Below the pieces are notes generated by a model. That model saw only the letters and a list, made by a program, of their open reading frames with translations. It was not told where the DNA came from and searched no databases. Position numbers and translations under genes: made by a program. 9,784 nucleotides of DNA from the NCBI GenBank assembly GCA_023473405.1, contig JAMCZD010000027.1, forward strand, positions 1 to 9,784. The letters run 5' to 3'. Shown here piece by piece: positions 1-5,640 of this stretch. The DNA is from Candidatus Omnitrophota bacterium (lineage in GTDB: Bacteria > Verrucomicrobiota > Verrucomicrobiia > Limisphaerales > UBA1319). The stretch's first letter is position 1, and every line of letters begins with the position of its first letter.

Positions 1-236
1 AGCCGCGCCACGAGGATGCGCCGGTGGTATTTCCCTATCCGCGCAACCTGGCTTTTCGCGCCTCGATCGATATCGCGTCGGTCGCGCCACTCGCTGATTT
101 GGCGAAGGTCCAGGTCCGCGCTTTCGATGCCGAAGGAAAGCTGGACCTTGGACCGGCCGAGTTCAAGGTTGAGCAAGGCCGGCTTTGGATAAACTTCAGC
201 AAGCCCGATGCCGGGCGCTATGTAGTAACCTGGTAA
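1..236 (+). CDS. C-terminal fragment of an unidentified protein (5' end outside window)
   Basis: The frame beginning at base 3 is open from the window edge to a TAA at 234-236 and gives 77 residues, ending in G-R-Y-V-V-T-W. I do not recognise the family. Alternating hydrophobic and polar residues, together with a final aromatic strand-like segment, suggest the last strands of a beta-sandwich domain, as often found at the C terminus of secreted enzymes; this is inference. The stop lies only 11 bases before the ATG of the GH36-like gene on the same strand, so the two are probably co-transcribed, and a role in extracellular carbohydrate use is possible. No start can be assigned; the GTG at 24 is internal to the open frame and has no ribosome binding site. 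Confidence 0.6.
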   Translation, partial: PRHEDAPVVFPYPRNLAFRASIDIASVAPLADLAKVQVRAFDAEGKLDLGPAEFKVEQGRLWINFSKPDAGRYVVTW

Positions 237-247
237 TCGACAAAACC

Positions 248-2425
248 ATGAAAACAAAAATAAGACTCAGCTTAGCCGGTTGGATCATCTGCTCGACGGC
301 CCTATTAGGAGCGGACGTGCAGGTGCAGCGTTTGCCAAATGGTTGGTCGATGGGCAATGGCCGCCTTCAATTCGGGCTTGAACATACCGCGTCCGGCCAG
401 ATACGCCTGGTCTCACTGCGCCTGGCGAGCGGCCAGGAATGGGCGGTGGGGCAATCGGAAACAGGCGTGATGCTCGAAGCCGATTCAAACTTGGGCGGCG
501 TGGGTGAGTTTCGCTACAGCACCGATCGGGTCGAGCGATTGGCGAATGGCGGAGTCGAGCTCGGGATCGTGTCGGTCGAGGCTTCGAGTGGGGCTAAGCT
601 ATGGTTGCTGGTCCGCGCGTATCCGGGGGCGGCGGTGGTGGAATTCTCGGCGCGACTCGAGAATCACGGCCAGCGAAATCTGATCCCTATTCGGCGGATT
701 GATCCCCTTCAGCTCGTGTTGTCAGACAAGGAACCAAGCGTGTTTACCGCTGCCCCGGAAGGGTCGCATGGATTCCGAAGTAGCGGCGTGCTGTCGGTAC
801 GGAAGCAATTTAACAATTGGGTCGTTCTGGAGCACGGCCCGGAGTCGCTCCTGGTTGGGGGCGACCTGGGCGCCGGCATCCTGCAATGGCGATTGGATAC
901 AATTCCGCAAACCAATGGCGTCCGTTTGCTTTCCGGATTTGGCTTTCGTGGCGGCCGAGCGCCGAACGGGCCGGCGTTCGAGGTCGAGCCGGGGAAATCG
1001 GCGGAGACGCCCATTACGTTTTTGGCTATGAGTCGAGGCGACCCTGACGACGTGGGCAACGAGGCCTTTCGTTATCTCAAGCGGTTTATGTTCCTGCCAC
1101 CGGTCAAGGATGCGCCGCTGGCGGCGTATTGCATCTGGTTCACCGTGCCCAACAGCGAGGAAATCCTGCTCGACGAGATGCGGTTTGCGCGCCGGTTGGG
1201 TTTTGATGTTTTTTACCACGACGCAAGCTGGTACGAGGGCGGCTCGACCGTGCCCGGGATGAACGATTGGTGTTCGGGTCTGGGCAGTTATCGGGCGAGT
1301 CCGGAGAAGTTTCCGGATGGGATGCGCAAGTTTTCGCGACGGGTCCGCGATGCCGGCATGAAATTTGGCATCTGGGTTGATCCGGGCAATGTGGACTCGA
1401 GGCGGGTGGCATCGGGCGAGATACCCGACTCGTGGCTGGCGAAGATCGACGGAAGGGTGCTCGAGAGCCGGCATCCGTCTTTGGCGCCGATGACCGAGCT
1501 GTGCCTGGGTGATCCGGAGGTGGTCGCTTGGATCAAGCAGAACCTGACACGCATCATCAAGGACTGGGACCTCGAGTGGCTCAAGTGGGACCCATCCGGC
1601 ACGGTGAGCTACAATTGCAACCGGACCGATCACGGCCACACCCGGCGGAACGGGGCTTACGCGGCGTGGCGAGGCAAGATGGAGATTTGGTCCTATCTGA
1701 CATCGAAGTTTCCGTCGCTCTCGGGATTCGAATGCGAGCCGTCGCTCAAGTATTCCCGCACGAATCCCGGCCCCGGCACGTTATTGCCGGGCGGTTACCA
1801 GTGCGAGTTCATTACGGGGCCAATGGTCAGCCCCAATGTGTGGGGTTCACTGTACAGTTCGAAGACCGAGTTGACGGGGGATTGGTACAGCGCCTCTGCG
1901 CTCGATTATCATCTGCGCAAACATTTCATGCATGGATTTGTCTTTGGCAACATCAACGGCATGGTCTCGCAACGGCTCTCGGACGCGCCGCCCGGCTACA
2001 TCGAGGCATTCCAGCGGAACTTGCTGTTCTACAAGCTTTACCGGCATTTGCTCACCGAGGATGTGTACCACCCCAAACTGCAGACCCCGGAAAATTGGTC
2101 CGCAGTTCAGTACGCGCAGGGCAATGCCTCGGAGGCGGTTCTGTTCGTGTTTCGAAACGGCGGGAACGAATCCAAAAACCGCCTGAAGCTGCGCGGGCTC
2201 GACCCGGAATCGACCTACCGGGTAACCAGCCTGAATGAACGCCCCGGCCGCGACCGCCTCATTTTAGGCAAAGACCTCATGGACCAGGGATTGGACGTGA
2301 GCCTGCCGGATTCATGGCTTGTTCGCGGAGACGCCATGCCTGACCCGCGCTACGAGGACCAGTTGAGTTACGGATCTGATGTGGTCCTGTTTCGCAAAGA
2401 ACCGGGGTCGAAAAAGGGTTCTTAA
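248..2425 (+). CDS. Secreted GH36-like glycoside hydrolase (alpha-galactosidase / melibiase type)
   Basis: Predicted 725-residue exported enzyme hydrolysing alpha-galactosides or related alpha-linked sugars. The ATG at 248 is preferred over the in-frame ATG at 185 because it gives a clean signal peptide: a basic N terminus (K2, K4, R6), a hydrophobic core and a likely cleavage after L-L-G-A at residue 22. An N-terminal beta-rich domain (about 25-290) precedes a TIM barrel with GH36 landmarks: H-D-A-S-W at 324-328 (family D-D-G-W), G-I-W-V-D-P at 374-379 (family G-L-W-F-E-P), and L-K-W-D ending at D448, the expected catalytic nucleophile. The C-terminal part (about 610-720) fits the usual beta-sandwich. 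The usual acid/base motif C-x-x-G-G-G-R-x-D is not recognisable; E495-C-E-P occupies that region, so substrate and even activity are uncertain. There is no obvious Shine-Dalgarno sequence. The gene probably forms a unit with the partial gene 11 bases upstream. Its stop overlaps the stop of the opposing gene by 4 bases. Confidence 0.8.
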   Translation: MKTKIRLSLAGWIICSTALLGADVQVQRLPNGWSMGNGRLQFGLEHTASGQIRLVSLRLASGQEWAVGQSETGVMLEADSNLGGVGEFRYSTDRVERLANGGVELGIVSVEASSGAKLWLLVRAYPGAAVVEFSARLENHGQRNLIPIRRIDPLQLVLSDKEPSVFTAAPEGSHGFRSSGVLSVRKQFNNWVVLEHGPESLLVGGDLGAGILQWRLDTIPQTNGVRLLSGFGFRGGRAPNGPAFEVEPGKSAETPITFLAMSRGDPDDVGNEAFRYLKRFMFLPPVKDAPLAAYCIWFTVPNSEEILLDEMRFARRLGFDVFYHDASWYEGGSTVPGMNDWCSGLGSYRASPEKFPDGMRKFSRRVRDAGMKFGIWVDPGNVDSRRVASGEIPDSWLAKIDGRVLESRHPSLAPMTELCLGDPEVVAWIKQNLTRIIKDWDLEWLKWDPSGTVSYNCNRTDHGHTRRNGAYAAWRGKMEIWSYLTSKFPSLSGFECEPSLKYSRTNPGPGTLLPGGYQCEFITGPMVSPNVWGSLYSSKTELTGDWYSASALDYHLRKHFMHGFVFGNINGMVSQRLSDAPPGYIEAFQRNLLFYKLYRHLLTEDVYHPKLQTPENWSAVQYAQGNASEAVLFVFRNGGNESKNRLKLRGLDPESTYRVTSLNERPGRDRLILGKDLMDQGLDVSLPDSWLVRGDAMPDPRYEDQLSYGSDVVLFRKEPGSKKGS

Positions 2426-2444
2426 TCAGGCTTTTCGACGCGGT
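2401..2444. terminator. Candidate bidirectional hairpin over the convergent stop codons
   Basis: GTCGAAAA (2407-2414) pairs perfectly with TTTTCGAC (2432-2439). The stem extends inward by one G-C pair across a bulged A, and outward, past a small internal loop, by ACCG (2401-2404) with CGGT (2441-2444). The 14-base loop contains both overlapping TAA stops. The two convergent genes leave no other space for a terminator, so a shared symmetric hairpin is plausible. There is no U-tract on either strand, so it is not a classical intrinsic terminator and could be chance. Confidence 0.35.
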
Positions 2445-3699
2445 AGAGGCTGGTCTTGGTGCGCAGGATGAGTGCCTTGCCCGCGATGGCCGGCGAGGCC
2501 ATGAACCCGTCGTCCAAGCGGTTGGTTGCCAGCCCATTGAAGGTGGGCTGCGCCTCGAGCACCGTGGTTAGGCCTTCCTCGCTCGAACAGTAAATCCGGC
2601 CCTCGGCGCAAACCGGCGAGGCCGAGTAATGGCCTTCGAGTCGCTCGCGCCAGGCGCGTTTGCCGGTTTTGGCGTCGAGCCAGGTGGCGGCGCCGTTGTC
2701 ATCGATCATGAAAATCGATTGGCCGATCAAAAGAATGGACGGTTTCACGGGGACATCGCGCTTGACCTTCCACACGACATGCGAATCGTCGAGAACACCC
2801 TGGCCTTCCGGACGCACGGCCCATAACTCGCCTCGAGAGAAGCCGGTGCAATAGTAGATGAAGTTACTATCCACGACGGGACGGGTGCTGCCGGAGTAAC
2901 ACTCGCGGTACTCGAGACGCCACAGTTCATTTCCGGTATCGGGTTGGTAGGCATATAGGGCCTTGGACCCGAGGCTGAGGAGGATAGGCTGTTGATTAAA
3001 AACGGCTACCAGCGGCGTGGAAAAGGCTTTTCGCCAATCGCCGTCGTCCTTGGGTTTGCCTTCCGAGTTGAGGTCCTGGAAATCGATGGACCGTTCGGTG
3101 CGCCAGACCGTCTTGCCGGTCTGTTTGTCAAGCGCCACCACAAATTGATGATCGCTCCCATCAAAATGCATGATCAGGAGGTTGCCATAAATGATGGGTG
3201 ACGAACCCGCGCCGCGAAAATGATTGCAGACAAAATCACGCCGATCCCAGAGCACCGCGCCGGTTTGCGTATCCACGCAAGCCGTTCCCGGCGAGCCGAA
3301 GGTCACGTAGATTCGACCCTGCTCGATCACCGGGGTGGGGGAGGCATAGCTGTTGAACGCATGGATGGATTGCGGTTTAGCCACATCGAACAGTTTTATA
3401 TCGCGTATGATTCGGCCCGTGGCGAGGTCCAGGCAGACCGCGAACAATTGCTTGCCATCCTCGGTGGCGGTGGACACCCAAACCTGGTTGGCCCAGACGA
3501 CCGGCGAGGACCAGGCGCGGCCATGGACCGGTGTTTTCCAGACAATATTCGTTTGTTCACTCCAGGTAACCGGCAGGTCAAGGGCGTCGGAATGACCCTG
3601 GCCGTCCGGACCGCGGAATTGCGGCCAGTTTTGTCCCGCGCGAACGGCGGCGCTCATCCCTATTATGGCGATTGCTGCAATGCGTAAAATGCGATTCAT
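2422..3699 (-). CDS. Exported PQQ-binding-like beta-propeller repeat protein
   Basis: Predicted 425-residue periplasmic or cell-surface protein. The start at 3699 is chosen because it gives a textbook signal peptide (M-N-R-I-L-R-I, a hydrophobic core, then V-R-A cleaved before G22). The frame is open further upstream to 3825, but that extension runs through an inverted repeat and lacks protein-like character; an ATG at 3723 is the next alternative. The mature protein opens with W-P-Q-F-R-G-P-D-G-Q-G, the hallmark of outer-membrane-protein-assembly-like/PQQ-like propellers abundant in Planctomycetes and Verrucomicrobia. It then shows repeated blade signatures of the type D-x-x-T-G-x-x-x-W (for example D-T-Q-T-G-A-V-L-W, D-K-Q-T-G-K-T-V-W, D-T-G-N-E-L-W, D-A-K-T-G-K-R-A-W). 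No cytochrome or dehydrogenase module is present, so binding or scaffolding is likelier than PQQ-dependent oxidation. The substrate is unknown. It converges on the GH36-like gene with a 4-base overlap. No convincing promoter or Shine-Dalgarno sequence is seen. Confidence 0.85.
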   Translation of the reverse strand: MNRILRIAAIAIIGMSAAVRAGQNWPQFRGPDGQGHSDALDLPVTWSEQTNIVWKTPVHGRAWSSPVVWANQVWVSTATEDGKQLFAVCLDLATGRIIRDIKLFDVAKPQSIHAFNSYASPTPVIEQGRIYVTFGSPGTACVDTQTGAVLWDRRDFVCNHFRGAGSSPIIYGNLLIMHFDGSDHQFVVALDKQTGKTVWRTERSIDFQDLNSEGKPKDDGDWRKAFSTPLVAVFNQQPILLSLGSKALYAYQPDTGNELWRLEYRECYSGSTRPVVDSNFIYYCTGFSRGELWAVRPEGQGVLDDSHVVWKVKRDVPVKPSILLIGQSIFMIDDNGAATWLDAKTGKRAWRERLEGHYSASPVCAEGRIYCSSEEGLTTVLEAQPTFNGLATNRLDDGFMASPAIAGKALILRTKTSLYRVEKPD

Positions 3700-3751
3700 G
3701 GCGGACCAGCGTGCGCAAAGCATTCTTATTTGCCAACCTTTTTTCGGGAAA

Positions 3752-3772
3752 GACAGGATGAACAAGATTAAT
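3752..3772 (-). repeat. Possible copy of a widespread intergenic short repeat
   Basis: Read on the minus strand, this stretch contains AATCTTGTTCATCCTGTC. From memory, near-identical strings of the type 'AATCCTGTTCATCCTGTC' recur in intergenic DNA of many bacteria, including Verrucomicrobia and Planctomycetes; I cannot run a search to confirm this. Only one copy is visible in this window. It lies 53 bases upstream of the propeller gene's chosen start codon, so it would be in that gene's 5' region. Confidence 0.35.
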
Positions 3773-3796
3773 TGGATGGACGCATCTAGCCGAGGG

Positions 3797-3882
3797 TATT
3801 TGAAATTTTGCGATCGCCGACTCAAGCGTCATGGAGCCCAAAAAGGTTCTTTTCCCTTTCGGCGACCGCAAAATTTCAAATA
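3797..3882. repeat. 24-bp near-perfect inverted repeat around a 38-nt spacer
   Basis: The left arm (3797-3820) and right arm (3859-3882) are reverse complements at 23 of 24 positions; the single mismatch is A3813 against C3866. The spacer (3821-3858) carries its own small hairpin, AAAAG (3841-3845) with CTTTT (3849-3853). The arms have an A+T-rich outer half and a G+C-rich inner half. The 86-bp unit has the shape of a miniature inverted-repeat element or of a long stem-loop in the leader of the leftward propeller gene. I see no target-site duplication at its edges and no second copy in the window. Confidence 0.75.
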
Positions 3883-3927
3883 TCGATCTGCCCTTCTTTC
3901 TGGCGCACACCACGTTGGAAAGCCAAC

Positions 3928-3974
3928 CGAGCTGTGCCCATGCATGAGCACAATCCGCCTGGCGGATAAGCTCG
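3928..3974. other. Segment able to fold as a three-way junction
   Basis: An outer helix CGAGCT (3928-3933) with AGCTCG (3969-3974) encloses two hairpins. These are GTGC (3934-3937) with GCAC (3948-3951), closing a 10-nt loop, and ATCCGC (3953-3958) with GCGGAT (3962-3967), closing a 3-nt loop. Only single A residues separate the helices at two of the junctions. All pairs are Watson-Crick. It matches no RNA family that I recognise, and either strand could be the transcribed one. It may be a chance fold. Confidence 0.3.
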
Positions 3975-4115
3975 CTTAAATGACATCCGGCAAGCCCCCC
4001 GATTCATCCCCGTAAATCGTTTGGGAAACCAGGAAAGGCAAAGTCCATTTCCTGCCTTCCTGCTCTCCTTAGAGATAAACGGGTTTTCCGTGATTTGGCA
4101 TTTGACGGAGTGAAC

Positions 4116-4144
4116 TTGACTTACGTGGTTAGAATTAGTACAAT
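4116..4144 (+). promoter_or_regulatory. Sigma70-type promoter of the glucan operon
   Basis: A -35 box TTGACT (4116-4121) and a -10 box TACAAT (4139-4144) are separated by exactly 17 bases; each box differs from consensus at one position. Transcription would start near 4151-4152, about 8 bases before the ATG of the synthase. A second TTGAC (4102-4106) lies 14 bases upstream of the -35 box, but it has no matching -10 and might be part of an operator. This is the only strong promoter seen ahead of the operon. Confidence 0.75.
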
Positions 4145-4159
4145 TATTTCTGTTATTGC

Positions 4160-5626
4160 ATGTTTATAATCATGATTGCATCGGAATGCGCGCCTGTTGC
4201 TAAGGTGGGCGGGCTGGGCGACGTTGTGCAAGGTTTGTCGCGGGAATTGGCTATGCGCGGGCACGCGGTGGAGATCATATTGCCGAAGTATGATTGCATG
4301 CGGTACGATCGGATTTGGGGATTGACCAAGACATTTAGCGACTTGTGGGTTCCGTAGTACGACCGGTGGATGCATTGCGACGTTTATTTTGGATTTTGCG
4401 ACGGACTGAAGTGTTTTTTCATCGAGCCGCATTTGCCGCAGGCTTTTTTCAATCGCGGGGTTTATTATGGGCAGCAGGACGACCGGGAGCGGTTTGCCTT
4501 CTTTTGCCGAGCGGCGCTGGAATTCATGTGGAAGGCGGGCAAGGGTCCCGCGATCATTCATTGCCACGACTGGCAGACGGGGCTGGTGCCGGTGTTGTTG
4601 TATGAGATTTACGAGCCTTTGGGGATGAATCGGACGCGGGTTTGCTATACCCTGCATAATGTGGGGCACCAGGGACTTGCCGGGGAGCAAATTTTAAGGC
4701 AGGCGGGGTTGAGTCCGGCCAAGCTGATGACGCCCGACCGGCTATTGGACGATACCCATCAACGCGCGGTGAACCTGATGAAGGGGGGAATCGTCTACTC
4801 GAACTTTGTAACGACCGTTTCACCCCGCTATGCGGGGGAGATTCGGAATACGCAATTGGGGATGGGTCTGCAACGCACTTTGAACCTGCATCACGCCAAG
4901 TTCGGCGGGGTCCTGAACGGGCTCGATTACGGCGCTTGGAATCCGGCGATTGACCCTCATATTGCCCGCCGTTACGCGGTCGACCGCATCGAGGACAAAT
5001 TCGCGAACAAGGAAGCGCTGCGCGCCCGGCTCTGGTTGCGGCACAATTTCAAACCGATCATCGCATATGTGGGGCGGTTGGATTACCAAAAAGGGGTGGA
5101 GCTGATCCTGCACGCCATTCCTTATTATCTGAACAACGGTTGCCAATTCGTGCTTTTGGGCTCGAGTTTGGACGGCGGGATCAGCGGCGCGTTTTGGCGG
5201 TTGAAACAGCAATTCAACGATCATCCGGACTGCCACCTTGAAATCGGCTATAACGAGGAACTTGCGCACCTGGTTTACGCCGGTTCGGACATGATCCTCG
5301 TTCCCAGCGTTTATGAGCCTTGCGGGCTGACGCAAATAATCGGGCTAAGGTACGGGACGGTGCCGGTTGTGCGGAACACCGGGGGATTGGCCGACACCGT
5401 GTTTGACGCCGATTACGCGCCCAAGCCGTATCACGAGCGCAACGGTTACGTGTTTAACGATTACACCCCGCCTGGTCTGGAGTCGGCCTTGCGGCGGGCG
5501 ATTGGTTTGTGGTACGATTACCCGGTTTATTTCCGCCAATTGATGGCCAATGGAATGCGATACGATTATTCCTGGAACCATTCGGCCCAGCATTATTTGA
5601 ACATCTATCATCACATTAAAACCTGA
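4160..5626 (+). pseudogene. glgA: Glycogen/starch synthase (GT5), interrupted by an in-frame TAG at codon 66
   Basis: This enzyme transfers glucose from ADP-glucose (or UDP-glucose) to the non-reducing end of alpha-1,4-glucan in the cytoplasm. The frame runs 488 codons from ATG 4160 to TGA 5624-5626, normal for GlgA, but codon 66 (4355-4357) is TAG. The frame is the same on both sides, so this is a substitution and not an indel. Landmarks are K15-V-G-G-L-G-D (donor binding), H-C-H-D-W-Q-T-G at 134-141, G-R-L-D-Y-Q-K-G at 305-312 and Y-E-P-C-G-L-T-Q at 385-392. The sequence resembles cyanobacterial GlgA2 and plant SSIII/SSIV. In that family the interrupted segment reads L-W-V-P-W-(Y/F), so TAG replaces Trp TGG by one G-to-A change. 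A restart at ATG 4370 would lack K15 and has only a GGTGG immediately before it. The start at 4160 is fixed by homology and by an upstream in-frame TAG at 4136. It has no Shine-Dalgarno sequence. It may be a true nonsense mutation, readthrough or a sequence error. Confidence 0.88.
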
Positions 5627-5627
5627 T

Positions 5628-5633
5628 AAGGAG
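5628..5633 (+). promoter_or_regulatory. Shine-Dalgarno site deciding the GTG start of the dikinase
   Basis: AAGGAG lies 7 bases before the GTG at 5641 and just after the TGA of the synthase (5624-5626). It is the only strong Shine-Dalgarno site among the starts in this window. It shows that the dikinase can be translated independently even if translation of the upstream gene stops at its TAG. Confidence 0.8.
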
Positions 5634-5640
5634 TTTTTTC

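Larger units (their letters stand above)
3700..4159. other. Intergenic region between divergent genes, without a convincing gene
   Basis: This 460-bp stretch separates the leftward propeller gene from the rightward glucan operon. It is visibly more A+T rich near 3720-3890 and 4075-4160 than the genes. It holds a short tract resembling a common intergenic repeat (3752-3772), a 24-bp inverted repeat (3797-3882), a foldable three-way junction (3928-3974), a small hairpin with two alternative pairings (4030-4061) and the glgA promoter (4116-4144). Open frames crossing it, such as a plus-strand frame of 104 codons at 3665-3979, show no recognisable protein features and run through the inverted repeat. 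Confidence 0.7.

Noticed and set aside
722..1639. A 305-codon open frame on the minus strand
   Set aside because: It lies wholly antisense to the GH36-like gene, is rich in Arg/His/Pro as expected for a codon-complement shadow, and shows no domain, whereas the plus strand carries GH36 motifs.
3700..3825. A 42-residue N-terminal extension of the propeller protein
   Set aside because: It would place the signal peptide inside the protein and is encoded partly by an arm of the inverted repeat. The ATG at 3699 gives a normal exported protein.
3665..3979. A 104-codon plus-strand open frame in the intergenic region
   Set aside because: It begins inside the propeller gene on the other strand, crosses both arms of the inverted repeat, lacks a ribosome binding site and resembles no protein family I know.
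4155..4181. Direct repeat ATTGCAT over the synthase start (4155-4161 and 4175-4181)
   Set aside because: It is seven bases long and two copies only. The second copy is explained by conserved coding sequence, so it is probably chance.
4355..4357. TAG read as pyrrolysine, or a reassigned amber code
   Set aside because: The conserved residue here is Trp, which fits neither pyrrolysine nor the known TAG reassignments. A single TGG-to-TAG change is simpler, and other genes give no independent in-frame TAG.
4160..5626. A frameshift in the synthase gene
   Set aside because: Both halves share one reading frame and conserved residues continue directly across the stop, so no indel is needed.
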